This document shows, in pieces, positions 8,716-17,872 of a stretch of DNA of 64,000 nt. The position numbers and the translations under genes were made by a program. Under the pieces are notes generated by a model. It searched no databases and was not told the origin of the DNA. It worked only from the letters and a program-made list of their open reading frames with translations. The stretch comes from Gordonia spumicola. Its GTDB lineage: Bacteria; Actinomycetota; Actinomycetes; Mycobacteriales; Mycobacteriaceae. Within the stretch, counting starts at the first letter, position 1. Each line of letters starts with the position of its first letter. The stretch is from contig NZ_BJOV01000005.1 in NCBI RefSeq assembly GCF_009932475.1, forward strand, positions 2,108,001-2,172,000, given 5' to 3'.

Positions 8716-9503
8716 TCGCGACAACCGCAACCCCGCCGACGAAGGCCGCCCAGGGCATCCCGATGTCACGCCTGGTGAAGGTGGAGCTCCGCAAGCTCGT
8801 CGACACCCGCGCGGGAATGTGGCTGGCGATCTCGATCGCCGCGATCTCCGCGCTGATCGCGGTCATCGTCCTGATCGTCGGCTCGAGTCATCCGGACACC
8901 ATCACGTTCGAGAACTTCTTCGGCCTGATGACCACTCCGCTCGGATTCCTGCTGCCGGTGATGGCGATCCTCCTCGTGACCAGCGAGTGGAGCCAGCGCA
9001 ACGCGTTGACGACGTTCACGATGGAGCCCCGCCGGGAACGGATCATCGTCGCGAAGCTGGTCACCGTGCTCCTCGCGTCGATCGCGGCCATCGTCATCGC
9101 ACTGGTCCTCGGCGCGCTCGGCAACCTCATCGGCGGACTGATCTACTCCGATCCCGCCGGGTCGTGGGAGATCACCGGGGTGTCCCTGTTCGCGAGCGTC
9201 TTCTCGATGATCACCGGCGTCCTCATGGGCTTCGCGTTCGCCGCGCTGCTCCTGAACACACCCGCCGCCATCGTGCTGTACTTCGTGGTGCCCACCGTGA
9301 TCGGCATCGTCGGAAGCATCGTTCCGTGGATCAATGATCACCTCACCGATTGGATCGACCTCAACGCCTCTCAGCGTCCGCTGTTGGAGGGCGACTGGCC
9401 CGCGGGCTCCCAGTGGGCGCACATCGTGGTCGCCGCGGTCATCTGGATCGTCCTGCCTCTCGCCTTCGGCGTGAACCGGATCATGCGTTCAGAGATCAAA
9501 TGA
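8712..9503 (+). CDS. ABC-2-type transporter permease
   Basis: Membrane subunit partner of the preceding ATPase, 263 aa with six predicted hydrophobic segments starting at about residues 35-58 (WLAISIAAISALIAVIVLIV). The order of segments, with SEWSQRNALTTFTMEPRRERI after the second, matches ABC-2 permeases such as the BcrB/NatB type. ATG 8712 overlaps the ATPase stop (ATGA-like coupling). Substrate unknown; antibiotic, peptide or lipid export are all possible. A strong hairpin at 9532-9567 ends the unit. Confidence 0.87.
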   Translation: MIATTATPPTKAAQGIPMSRLVKVELRKLVDTRAGMWLAISIAAISALIAVIVLIVGSSHPDTITFENFFGLMTTPLGFLLPVMAILLVTSEWSQRNALTTFTMEPRRERIIVAKLVTVLLASIAAIVIALVLGALGNLIGGLIYSDPAGSWEITGVSLFASVFSMITGVLMGFAFAALLLNTPAAIVLYFVVPTVIGIVGSIVPWINDHLTDWIDLNASQRPLLEGDWPAGSQWAHIVVAAVIWIVLPLAFGVNRIMRSEIK

Positions 9504-9531
9504 TCTGGAGGAACTGAACGCATTCACCCGC

Positions 9532-9567
9532 GAACGGCGCATCCCACTCCCTGGGGATGCGCCGTTC
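9532..9567. terminator. Bidirectional hairpin terminator
   Basis: Perfect 14-bp stem GAACGGCGCATCCC (9532-9545) and its complement (9554-9567) around an 8-base loop, in the short gap between the convergent ABC permease and monooxygenase genes. There is no strong T tract, as is usual for high-GC actinobacterial terminators. Confidence 0.8.
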
Positions 9568-9575
9568 GTCGGCGT

Positions 9576-11021
9576 TCAGGAGACGTCGTGCAGCGCCGGG
9601 TCGAAGGTCCGTGTGGCCCGCCGGTACGCGAAGGTGAATCCGGGCCAGTTCTGCGTGTTCTTGCCGTCCGCGGTCGTGTACCAGCCGTGACAGCCGCGCG
9701 CCCACACCGTCTTCGCGAGACGCTTCTGCAAGGTGTCGTTGAACTCCGATTCGACGTCGGCGCGCACGCTCATCGCCCGGGCGCCGGTGCGGACCAACGC
9801 GGCGACCGCACTGGACACGTAGGAGAACTGCGACTCGAGCATGTAGACGATCGAGTTGTGCGACAGGTTCGTGTTCGGCCCGTACAGCATGAAGAAGTTC
9901 GGGAACCCGGAGACGCTCAGCCCCAGGTACGCGTGGGCGCCGCCGCGCCACGCGTCGTTGATGTCGACACCGCCCGCACCGATCACCGACATCGGGGCGA
10001 GGAACTCGGTGGCCGCGAATCCCGTGCCGAGGATGATCGCGTCCACCTCGTGGAGCACACCGTCGTCGGTGACGACGCCGCCCGGCTCGACACGACTGAT
10101 CGGCTCGGTGACGACGTCGACGTTCTCCCTCGTCAGGGCCGGGTAGTAGTCGTTCGACATCAGGATGCGTTTGCATCCCATCGGGTCGTCCGGGGCCAGC
10201 TTGGCACGCAGCTCGGCGTCGGCGACCTGGCGTTTCAGCATCCGCAGGTACCGTCGTTCGTACGGCTTGATCAGTCGGTCGAAACCCATGAAGGCCAGGG
10301 CGCGCGGCTCCAAGGTCGCGTAGGTGGCCCACCGCGACGCCCGCAGCAGTCCGGGGACGGTCCGAAACGCGCGGACGGCCCTCGGCGAGTACGGGTAGTC
10401 GGGCTTGGGCAGGACGTGCGGCGCACTGCGCTGGAACAACGTCAGGCTCGCCGCGCGCTGCGCCACATGGGGGACGAACTGCACCGCCGACGCTCCCGTT
10501 CCGATCACGGCCACCCGCCTGCCGCGCAGGTCGTAGTCGTGATCCCAGGTCGCCGAGTGGAACACCGCCCCGTCGAAGGCGTCGATGCCGTCGATGCGCG
10601 GATACGACGGCCTGCTCAACTGGCCGGTGGCCGCGACGAGGACGTCGGCCCGATGCGTCTCGCCGCCCGCCAGGTCGAGCACCCACTGGCCTGCGGCGTC
10701 GTCGAACGTCGCCGACAGCACCTCGACGCCGAAGCGGATGTGCCGCCGGACGTCCAGGTCGTCGGCGCACCGTTCCAGGTAGTCGAGGATCTCGCGCTGT
10801 CCGGCGAACCTCCGCGACCAGTCCGGATTCGGCGCGAACGAGAACGAGTACAGGTGCGACGGCACATCGCACTCCGCGCCCGGATACTCGTTCTCGCGCC
10901 ACACCCCGCCGACGCCGTCGCCCTTCTCGAAGACGACGATGTCGTCATGGCCGTCGGCCTTCAGCGACGCGGCCATGCCGATGCCGCCGAAGCCCGAACC
11001 GATGATCGCGATAGACGGCAC
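9576..11021 (-). CDS. Flavin-containing monooxygenase, Baeyer-Villiger type
   Basis: FAD/NADPH-dependent monooxygenase of 481 aa, predicted to oxidise ketones or related lipophilic substrates. The FAD-binding Rossmann motif is at the N-terminus (IIGSGFGGIG, Gly8/10/13). The Baeyer-Villiger fingerprint F-x-G-x3-H-x3-W-D is intact at 149-160 (FDGAVFHSATWD), and a second Rossmann motif for NADPH follows (VIGTGASAV, Gly174/176). The conserved ATG motif (VLVAATGQLS) is present. Length fits single-chain type I BVMOs of mycobacteria (EthA-like). It lies 10 bases downstream of an amino-acid permease gene on the same strand, so the two may be co-transcribed, though a metabolic link is not obvious. Confidence 0.9.
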   Translation of the reverse strand: MPSIAIIGSGFGGIGMAASLKADGHDDIVVFEKGDGVGGVWRENEYPGAECDVPSHLYSFSFAPNPDWSRRFAGQREILDYLERCADDLDVRRHIRFGVEVLSATFDDAAGQWVLDLAGGETHRADVLVAATGQLSRPSYPRIDGIDAFDGAVFHSATWDHDYDLRGRRVAVIGTGASAVQFVPHVAQRAASLTLFQRSAPHVLPKPDYPYSPRAVRAFRTVPGLLRASRWATYATLEPRALAFMGFDRLIKPYERRYLRMLKRQVADAELRAKLAPDDPMGCKRILMSNDYYPALTRENVDVVTEPISRVEPGGVVTDDGVLHEVDAIILGTGFAATEFLAPMSVIGAGGVDINDAWRGGAHAYLGLSVSGFPNFFMLYGPNTNLSHNSIVYMLESQFSYVSSAVAALVRTGARAMSVRADVESEFNDTLQKRLAKTVWARGCHGWYTTADGKNTQNWPGFTFAYRRATRTFDPALHDVS

Positions 11022-11030
11022 GTCTCCCCC

Positions 11031-12443
11031 TTACCGAGCCGCCGCCGACGCGCCGTCGTGGCCCGTCCCGCTCCGCGACCACACCGCGTACCCGATGCCG
11101 ACCAGCGCGAACCACACCGCGCCGACGATGAGCGCGATGCGTCCGTCCTTGTCGAAGAACAGCAGCACGACGACCAGCGCAAGGAATCCGAGCGCGCCCC
11201 ACGTGCTGAACGGCGCGAACGGCACCTTGTAGTCCGATTCCGGCAGCAGACCTGCCGCTACGCGGCGTCGGAACACCATCTGACAGATGATGATCGTCGC
11301 CCAGACGACGATGATGCCGACCGTCGACACCGCGGTGATGTAGGTGAACGCGTGCTCGGGGTCGATCACGTTGACGACCACGCCGATCGCCATGACGAAG
11401 GCGCTCAGCACGATGCCGGGCAGCGGCACCTGACGACTCGAGAGCTTCTGCAGAGCCGCCGGGGCGTCACCGCGTTGCGCGAGGGACCGGACCATGCGGC
11501 CGGTCGAATAGATGCCCGAGTTGCACGACGAGAGGGCCGCGGTCAGCAGGATGAAGTTGACGATGCCGGCCGCGCCGGGGATGCCGATGTACTGGAACAC
11601 CGCGACGAACGGGCTCTCCCCCGCGTGGAAGTCCTTCCAGCTGCGTACCGAGAGGATCACGATCAGGGAGCCGACGTAGAAGATGCCGATACGGAACGGC
11701 ACCGAGTTGATGGCCTTGCGCAGGGTGACGCGCGGGTTCTCCGCTTCGCCCGCGGTGACGCCGACCAGTTCGACGCCGACATAGGCGAACATGACGATCT
11801 GCAGGCTGAGCAGAGCGTTCATGAATCCGGTCGCGAAGAAGCCTCCGCTGTTCCACAGGTTGGTCACCGACGGGCCGACGTCGGGGCCGAGTCCGGCGAT
11901 CGGCAGGAGCACCCCGATGCCGATGATGATCATGCCGAGGATCGCCGTCACCTTGATCGCCGAGAACCAGAACTCGGCGCGGCCGAACAGGCCGACGGAG
12001 ATCAGGTTGGCGCCGAAGAGCACGATCAGCGCGACGAGGGCCGTCACCCACACCGGGATGACGGGCCACCAGTAGTTGACGTACTTGCCCGCCACGGTGA
12101 TCTCGGCCATGCAGGTCGTCGTCCACACCGCCCAGTACGTCCAGCCCTGACTGAATCCGGCGAACCGCCCGAGGAATTCGTCGGCGTACTCGCTGATGCC
12201 GCCCGACACCGGACGGTAGATGATCAGCTCGCCCAGCGCCCGCATCACGATGAACACGGCGAGGCCCGCGACCGCATACGCGAGGATAAGCGCAGGTCCG
12301 GCCTTCTCGATCGCGCCACCCGCGCCGTAGAACAGGCCGGTTCCGATCGCGCCGCCGATGGCGATCATCTGCACTGTGCGGGCAGTCAGTCCCCGCTGGT
12401 AGCCCTCGTCGACTGCGGAGTCGTCCTGCTGGGTTGTCGTCAC
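11031..12443 (-). CDS. Amino acid permease, APC superfamily (AAT family)
   Basis: Proton-coupled amino-acid importer of 470 aa with about 12 membrane segments. The AAT-family signature is plain in segment 1 (GGAIGTGLFYGAGGAIEKAG) followed by VMRALGEL. The C-terminal tail SRSGTGHDGASAAAR is hydrophilic. This group includes the CycA, AnsP, RocE and GabP types, and the exact amino acid cannot be assigned from the sequence. The start ATG 12443 gives the usual short cytoplasmic N-terminus (MTTTQQDDSAVDEGYQRGL). About 145 bp of non-coding DNA separates it from the next gene upstream. Confidence 0.9.
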   Translation of the reverse strand: MTTTQQDDSAVDEGYQRGLTARTVQMIAIGGAIGTGLFYGAGGAIEKAGPALILAYAVAGLAVFIVMRALGELIIYRPVSGGISEYADEFLGRFAGFSQGWTYWAVWTTTCMAEITVAGKYVNYWWPVIPVWVTALVALIVLFGANLISVGLFGRAEFWFSAIKVTAILGMIIIGIGVLLPIAGLGPDVGPSVTNLWNSGGFFATGFMNALLSLQIVMFAYVGVELVGVTAGEAENPRVTLRKAINSVPFRIGIFYVGSLIVILSVRSWKDFHAGESPFVAVFQYIGIPGAAGIVNFILLTAALSSCNSGIYSTGRMVRSLAQRGDAPAALQKLSSRQVPLPGIVLSAFVMAIGVVVNVIDPEHAFTYITAVSTVGIIVVWATIIICQMVFRRRVAAGLLPESDYKVPFAPFSTWGALGFLALVVVLLFFDKDGRIALIVGAVWFALVGIGYAVWSRSGTGHDGASAAAR

Positions 12444-12587
12444 CTGCGTCCTTTCGCGAAGCTCGTGCGTCGTGCAGCGGGAGTGAATCTACTCGCCCGC
12501 GGTGTTGCGCCGGTCACTCCCCTCGTCGAACGCCCGATTCGTCTGCCCCACCGCAGCGTGTCGTCCAGACGGACGAATTCGCTGCGG

Positions 12588-14333
12588 TCACAGGTCGAGT
12601 TTGAGCCCGACGTGATCGGACCGGAAACCGGCCCTGGCGTAGAAGGATCGAGCGCGGTCACGGGCCGCATCGGTCGTCACCTGAACCAGTCGTGCGCCGT
12701 GCGCCGTGCCGTGCGACCGGGCCCAGTCGAGCATCGCCGACCCCAGCCCCAGCGAACGGTAGGCGCCCGCGACGCGCAGCCCCTCGATCTGCAGCCTCGT
12801 CGTGCCGCCTCGGGACAGGCCGGGGATGACGGTGAGCTGCATCGTCGCGACGATCCGATCACCGTCCCGCACCACGGCGAGATAGTGCGCGTTGTCGCGA
12901 GCGACGACGTCGAACGCCGCCTCGTACCGTTCCACCTCGGCGCCTTCCCGCGCCCCGCCGATCTCGTCGTCGGAGAGCAGTGCGACCACCGCGGGAACGT
13001 CGGCCCGGACGGCGCGCTGCACACGGAACGTCCGGTCCCCGACATGAAGGACGTCACCCGCCGACGAGTGGGCGCTCGCCCGCAGCCGTGCGACGAGCTC
13101 GTCGAGCCAGCCGCCGACGCCGTGTCTGGCCTCGTCGGTGTCGGGGTACCGGCACCTCAGGTGCAGGCCCGCGTCGTCGAGGATGAACCAGAGCATCACC
13201 CCGTCGGTCGCGATGACCGCTCCGACGTACTGCGCGTCGATGCTCGTCGAGTCGACGCGCACCGGAAGTCGCCGCAGGTCGAGCCAGGAGATCGCGAACA
13301 TGCCCGGAGCCTCCGGCATGTCGCCGCCCCACGGTTCGAGCACGTCCCGCAGCGGCCATGAACCGAGCCGGACGGCTTCGCGTACCGCCGCGGCGCAGGC
13401 CGTGGGATCCGGGTCGGCGGACGAGATCACCGAGTTGGTGATGAACCAGCCGACCGACTCGTGCCACGAGGAGTCGTACCGACTGTGGACGGGGAACACC
13501 GCCCGCAACGGCACACCCGCGAGGTCCCTGGTCACCGCCGTCATCGCCGACACGGCGAGCGACAGCGTCGAGACGCCGTCGTCGCGCGCCTGCGCGGAGA
13601 ACGCCGCGCTCTCGTCGACGTCGAACACGTCGCGGACCTCCACCCGCTCGGAGTGCATCACCGGCGAGCCGAGCGGAAGCGGGAATCGCGGCATCGTCCC
13701 ACCGCTGTCGGAGAGGATCTCGGCCCACCGGTCACGGACGTCGTCCGGCGCGGCCGGGCGGTCCAGCAGGGCGCGGGTGTGCTCGACGAACGCGGGCGCG
13801 AGGTCGCTCGGACGGCCGCCGAGCGATGCGAGCAGGTCACGGACGATCACCAGCATCGACCACATGTCGACGTGTGAGTGGTCGGCCGCGACGATCACCG
13901 TCGGACCGGTCGCCGTCTCGAGCACACACAGGCGGTGCGACGGCCTGGAGTACGGCGTGCAGTACTCGTCGAACACCGACCTGAGCACGTCGTTGACCGC
14001 CTGACCTGGTCCGATCCGATGCTCGATCCAGCCGCCCGGCGCCACGTCGACCGCGCGGAGTCGCGGCCCGTCGTCGGACGGGACGAACACCGACCGGAGC
14101 GTGCCGTGGCGGGCGATCACAGCCAGCCACGCGGCCGCCAGGTCGTCGCGGGGCACCGGGTCGGGCAGTCGGAACGACAACGCCATCCACGAGCCCGGGC
14201 GGTCGCCCGCACCGACGTGTCGACGTTGGTCGAAGGAGACGGGGAGGTCGGCTCCCGGGTCGGACACGGCGACGTCGTAGCCGAACAGTCGCCCGAACGG
14301 CAGCCGGAGGTGCCCGATGTTCGTGAGCCTCAT
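12588..14333 (-). CDS. Condensation-domain-like acyltransferase fused to a GNAT acetyltransferase
   Basis: 581 aa two-domain protein. Residues 1 to about 425 resemble the chloramphenicol-acetyltransferase/condensation fold used by PapA-type acyltransferases and NRPS condensation domains. The active-site motif appears as DHSHVDM at 151-157, so the catalytic His (152) and structural Asp (156) of HHxxxDG are kept while the first His is Asp. A later SRYDSSWHESVGWFITNSV resembles the conserved 'solvent channel' block. Residues from about 430 form a GNAT domain with the acetyl-CoA loop GAYRSLGLGSAML and FYARAGF near the end. It is a lone gene, divergent from an alpha/beta hydrolase. Acylation of a lipid or peptide is plausible, but the substrate is unknown. 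Confidence 0.75.
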   Translation of the reverse strand: MRLTNIGHLRLPFGRLFGYDVAVSDPGADLPVSFDQRRHVGAGDRPGSWMALSFRLPDPVPRDDLAAAWLAVIARHGTLRSVFVPSDDGPRLRAVDVAPGGWIEHRIGPGQAVNDVLRSVFDEYCTPYSRPSHRLCVLETATGPTVIVAADHSHVDMWSMLVIVRDLLASLGGRPSDLAPAFVEHTRALLDRPAAPDDVRDRWAEILSDSGGTMPRFPLPLGSPVMHSERVEVRDVFDVDESAAFSAQARDDGVSTLSLAVSAMTAVTRDLAGVPLRAVFPVHSRYDSSWHESVGWFITNSVISSADPDPTACAAAVREAVRLGSWPLRDVLEPWGGDMPEAPGMFAISWLDLRRLPVRVDSTSIDAQYVGAVIATDGVMLWFILDDAGLHLRCRYPDTDEARHGVGGWLDELVARLRASAHSSAGDVLHVGDRTFRVQRAVRADVPAVVALLSDDEIGGAREGAEVERYEAAFDVVARDNAHYLAVVRDGDRIVATMQLTVIPGLSRGGTTRLQIEGLRVAGAYRSLGLGSAMLDWARSHGTAHGARLVQVTTDAARDRARSFYARAGFRSDHVGLKLDL

Positions 14334-14382
14334 GGCGCTACGCTACCCATCATCTCCAGGCCCGCAACTCGAGGAGGACCCC

Positions 14383-15159
14383 ATGCCGACATTCCACGTT
14401 CCGGGTGCGGACCTTGACGTTTCGTTCAGCGACGAGCAGGGGCGCCCCGTCGTCCAGCTGCACGGACTCACCTCGAGCCGGTCGCGCGACCGCACCCTCG
14501 GCCTCGACCTCGGACGCGGTCTGAGCGGCACTCGACTCCTGCGGTACGACGCCCGGGCCCACGGACGGTCCACCGGGCGCGCCGTCCCGGACGACTACCG
14601 CTGGCCCGCACTCGCGACGGATCTGCTCCGACTGCTCGACGAGTGGTTCCCCGGTGAACGCGTCCACGGCGTCGGACCGTCCATGGGGACAGGGACGCTG
14701 CTGCACGCCGCCGCGATCGACCCGGATCGCTTCTCGGGACTCACGCTGATGATCCCCCCGACGGCGTGGGACACCCGCGCCGCCGTCGCCGACGACTACC
14801 GCGCGGCGGCCGACCGGATCGAGGCCGACGGCGTCGACGCCTTCATCGAAGCCGGCCGCGCCGTCCCGCAGCCGCCGACCCTGGCCGGTGTCGCCGAGAC
14901 CGTGCCGGACGTCGGGTCCGATCTGCTGCCGTCGGTGTTCCGCGGAGCCGCATCGAGCGATCTGCCGTCACCCGACACCGTCGCGGGCATCTCGGCGCCG
15001 ACGTCGATCCTCGCGTGGATCGACGATCCCGGCCACCCGCTGTCGACCGCGCACGCGCTCGCCGATCTGCTGCCCTCGTCGACCTTGACCGTCGCCCGCA
15101 CGCCGTCCGACCTGGCCGAATGGCCGCTGCTCCTGCACGACCAGGTCGCGTCCGGCTAG
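14383..15159 (+). CDS. Alpha/beta-fold hydrolase
   Basis: Predicted cytoplasmic serine hydrolase, 258 aa. The nucleophile elbow is GVGPSMGTG (Ser in G-P-S-M-G), the oxyanion region is LHGLTSSRSRDRT, and the lid/cap region (about 125-200) is rich in Ala and Asp. The expected C-terminal catalytic His is not obvious: the tail is EWPLLLHDQVASG, where the His in LLLHD could serve. ATG 14383 is favoured over an upstream ATG because GAGGAGGA sits 5-12 bases before it. Divergent from the condensation/GNAT fusion gene, with only about 50 bp between starts. Substrate unknown. Confidence 0.85.
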   Translation: MPTFHVPGADLDVSFSDEQGRPVVQLHGLTSSRSRDRTLGLDLGRGLSGTRLLRYDARAHGRSTGRAVPDDYRWPALATDLLRLLDEWFPGERVHGVGPSMGTGTLLHAAAIDPDRFSGLTLMIPPTAWDTRAAVADDYRAAADRIEADGVDAFIEAGRAVPQPPTLAGVAETVPDVGSDLLPSVFRGAASSDLPSPDTVAGISAPTSILAWIDDPGHPLSTAHALADLLPSSTLTVARTPSDLAEWPLLLHDQVASG

Positions 15160-15171
15160 GATGTGTCCGCC

Positions 15172-15582
15172 CTACGCCGCGATCGTGGCGAAGCCGGGCG
15201 TCATGATTCCGCCCGCAGCGAGGGTCAGCACCACCTGACCGCGTCCGGTGGAGAGACGAACCTGCGGGACGTGACCGTTGAGGCCGCCCGAGAGCCTGGC
15301 GTGCCCGGTGCGGCCGGTCGACAGATTGATCCAGGAGACGGTCGCGCTCGGGATGCAACCCCAGCGGTCACGCATGGTCCCGGTGACGGTGACGACGCCC
15401 GCACCGTCGCGGACGACGCCGCATCGGACCGCCGGAACGTCGAGACTGCCGTTCGGATTGCCGAACGCGGCGGGCTGGATCTGGAAGGGTCGGACCGTCG
15501 CGGCGTCAGCGTACGGCGCGGTCACCGTGACCGCACCGATCACGATCGCGCCGATCGTCAATCCTCGACTGATTCTGTTCAT
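15172..15582 (-). CDS. Small secreted protein, unknown function
   Basis: 136 aa with a clear Sec signal peptide (MNRISRGLTIGAIVIGAVTV..., cleavage likely after ADA near residue 27). The mature part is about 109 residues, rich in Thr, Val and Gly, with two cysteines (in VRCGVV and WGCIPS) that may form a disulfide. Predicted beta-rich, Ig-like or beta-sandwich; no family recognised. Similar small secreted proteins are common in mycolic-acid actinobacteria. It is convergent with the hydrolase gene, only 12 bases apart. Confidence 0.72.
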   Translation of the reverse strand: MNRISRGLTIGAIVIGAVTVTAPYADAATVRPFQIQPAAFGNPNGSLDVPAVRCGVVRDGAGVVTVTGTMRDRWGCIPSATVSWINLSTGRTGHARLSGGLNGHVPQVRLSTGRGQVVLTLAAGGIMTPGFATIAA

Positions 15583-15728
15583 GAGCGCATCCCCTGGGTA
15601 TCGGAACCGACCCTCACATCACCTTACGACCGAACCGCCCGCTTTGTCGTCCGTTCGCGCCGAGAAGTCCGTCGTGGACGACGTTCGGCGTCGTCCGTGG
15701 ACCCGCCCGTGACCGATACGCTGTCGGC

Positions 15729-16361
15729 ATGCCGTTCACCGGATTCCCCGAGGCCGCACTCGATTTCTACGACGACCTCGAACTCGACAACTCGAAGTCG
15801 TATTGGGACGCGCACCGCGACACCTATCGCACGGCCGTCGCCGAACCGATGACGGCGCTCACCGCCGAGCTGGCCGACGAGTTCGGGGCGGCGAAGATCT
15901 TCCGACCCAACCGCGACGTGCGCTTCTCCAAGGACAAGTCGCCGTACAAGACGCATCAGGGCGCGTTCGTCCCCGTCGCCCCGACGACCGGGTACTACGT
16001 GCAGATCAGCGCGCCCGGGGTGCGGGTCGGCGCGGGCTTCTACGAGGCGAGCCCGACGAGGCTGACCGCGATCCGCAAGGCGATCGACCACGACCGGCAC
16101 GGCCCGGAACTCGAGCGGATCGTCGCACGCCTTCGGAAGGCGGGCTGGGAGTTCGCCGGTGACACGCTCAAGACCGCACCCCGCGGCTGGGACAAGGACC
16201 ACCCGCGGATCGAACTGCTCCGCCACAAGACGATGAGCGCCATGCGCGACTACGGTTTCGCCGACCTGATCCACACACCGGCCCTCGTCGATCAGGTCCG
16301 CGATCACTGGCGCGAGACGAAACCCCTGCTCGACTGGATCGTCGAGCACGGCGACGTCTGA
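15729..16361 (+). CDS. DUF2461 / TIGR02453 family protein
   Basis: 210 aa protein of the widespread DUF2461 (TIGR02453) family, whose function is not established. Family hallmarks are seen: the N-terminal FPEAALDFYDDLELDNSKSY (usually 'F..Ll..NN.keWf'), the central IFRPNRDVRFSKDKSPYKTH, and the C-terminal GWDKDHPRIELLRHKTM. Length is typical. ATG at 15729. Monocistronic, with the next rightward gene starting about 120 bp later. Confidence 0.87.
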   Translation: MPFTGFPEAALDFYDDLELDNSKSYWDAHRDTYRTAVAEPMTALTAELADEFGAAKIFRPNRDVRFSKDKSPYKTHQGAFVPVAPTTGYYVQISAPGVRVGAGFYEASPTRLTAIRKAIDHDRHGPELERIVARLRKAGWEFAGDTLKTAPRGWDKDHPRIELLRHKTMSAMRDYGFADLIHTPALVDQVRDHWRETKPLLDWIVEHGDV

Positions 16362-16484
16362 TCGGGCGAGAGTCGTGGACGCCTGAGTCGAGAGGAGGCG
16401 GACGTCTCGACAACAGTCGCTGACCGATTGTCGGTGGCCTCCCCTATCGTGAGAGCATCACCTCAGTCAACCTTGGAGCGCACC

Positions 16485-17126
16485 ATGGCAGTCCGCGTCG
16501 ACCTCAACATCTCCCTGGACGGGTTCGCGACGACCACCGACCAGACGCCCGAGAACCCGATGGGCGACGACTGGGGCCGCCTCGTCGATGCGTACGTCTC
16601 CACGAAGACCTTCCGTGAACGGGTTCTGCACGACACGTCCGGTGAGGGCACCACGGGCGTCGACGACGAATACGCCCGCGCCTACTTCGACGAGGTCGGC
16701 GCCGAGATCATGGGCGCGGGCATGTTCGGGCTGCACAACTTCCCGGACGATCCCGACTGGAAGGGCTGGTGGGGCGACGAGCCGCCGTTCCGCGTGCCCG
16801 TCTTCGTCCTCACCCACACGGCGAGGCCGTCGATCGAGATGTCGGGCGGCACCGTCTTCCACTTCCTCTCCGCCACTCCGCGGGAGGCGTTGGATCGTGC
16901 CCTCACCGCGGCCGACGGCAAAGACGTCCGCATCGGTGGCGGGCCGACCGTCGTCCGACAGTTCCTCAAAGCGGGCCTCGTCGACCGCCTCCATGTCGCA
17001 ATCGCCCCCATCATCCTCGGCAGCGGCGACCGCCTGTGGGACGATCTCCGCGGACTGGAAGCCGACTACGCGGTCACCGCGGAGACCGCTGATAGCGGCG
17101 TCGTCCACCTGACATTCGGCAGGTGA
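16485..17126 (+). CDS. Dihydrofolate reductase family protein (RibD C-terminal domain)
   Basis: 213 aa protein with the RibD-C/DHFR-like fold, which binds NADPH and reduces pterin- or pyrimidine-like substrates in characterised members. The N-terminal VRVDLNISLDGFATT is the family's opening strand. The cofactor loop DVRIGGGPTVVRQFLKAGLV and the following HVAIAPIILGSGDRLWDD are the strongest matches. It is not the essential folate DHFR, which differs in this region, so the actual substrate is unknown. ATG 16485 is chosen over an upstream in-frame GTG because it starts exactly at the domain. Confidence 0.85.
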   Translation: MAVRVDLNISLDGFATTTDQTPENPMGDDWGRLVDAYVSTKTFRERVLHDTSGEGTTGVDDEYARAYFDEVGAEIMGAGMFGLHNFPDDPDWKGWWGDEPPFRVPVFVLTHTARPSIEMSGGTVFHFLSATPREALDRALTAADGKDVRIGGGPTVVRQFLKAGLVDRLHVAIAPIILGSGDRLWDDLRGLEADYAVTAETADSGVVHLTFGR

Positions 17127-17138
17127 GGTCGGAAGGAG

Positions 17139-17765
17139 TCAACGAATGCCGACGACCAGGTGCCATCCGTGCTGACCGGTGCCGAGCGTGCGATGGTCGA
17201 CACTGGTGAAGCCCGCGTCGCGAAGTGAATCGGCGACGCCGTCGGGCTGCCGGAGGCGGAATCCGTGGCTGGTGACAGCCATCGCCGCCATCCGTTCGGG
17301 ATCTCCGATGCCGACTGCGAACCGTCCACCGGTGCGCAGCACGCGGGCGGTCTCGCGAAAGGCCGCATCGAGGTCGTCGATGAAGTAGATCGTGTTCGTC
17401 GACACGATCGCGTCGACCGCGGCATCGTCGAACGGCAACGCATCCATCGGCGCCTCGTGGAGGGTGAGCCTGCCGTACTCGATCGAGTCGGCGAACGCCG
17501 TGCGCGCCGCGTCGATCATGGTGGTCGAGACTTCGACCCCGTGAACGTGATCGGACACCGCGAGCAGCGCCCGAAGGCCCACGCCGCCACCGAATCCGAT
17601 ATCGACGACAGTCGAATCGGCGCCCGCACCGGCGGCGTCGACGGCCGCGAGCACCACGTCCTCATTTCGACGGTTGAGGATCCGGCCTACGATGCGCCCG
17701 ACCGCGCCGCTCGGCTTGCCGAGTTGGCGGGCGAGGAATGCCGTCGGGCGATCGGTGAGGGCCAT
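17139..17765 (-). CDS. Class I SAM-dependent methyltransferase
   Basis: Methyltransferase of the UbiE/Methyltransf_11 group. SAM-binding motif I is VVDIGFGGGVGLRALLA, motif II includes GVEVSTTMIDAAR, and the acidic post-I/motif III segment is ALPFDDAAVDAIVSTNTIYF. ATG 17765 gives 208 aa; in-frame upstream codons (a GTG five codons earlier or longer forms) are possible because no convincing ribosome-binding site is seen. The opening DRPTAFLARQLGKPSGAVG resembles lipid/quinone-type methyltransferases with an N-terminal helical cap. Lies about 107 bp downstream of a GH43-like gene on the same strand. Confidence 0.82.
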   Translation of the reverse strand: MALTDRPTAFLARQLGKPSGAVGRIVGRILNRRNEDVVLAAVDAAGAGADSTVVDIGFGGGVGLRALLAVSDHVHGVEVSTTMIDAARTAFADSIEYGRLTLHEAPMDALPFDDAAVDAIVSTNTIYFIDDLDAAFRETARVLRTGGRFAVGIGDPERMAAMAVTSHGFRLRQPDGVADSLRDAGFTSVDHRTLGTGQHGWHLVVGIR

Positions 17766-17872
17766 CAACTCATCGAACACAGTTCGTCGGCGCAGGTCAA
17801 GGGCCTTGCGGCGCGTGCGGATCGTCGAACCGTCGGCACCACGAGTGAGCCCGGGCTGGATCGACGCATCGG

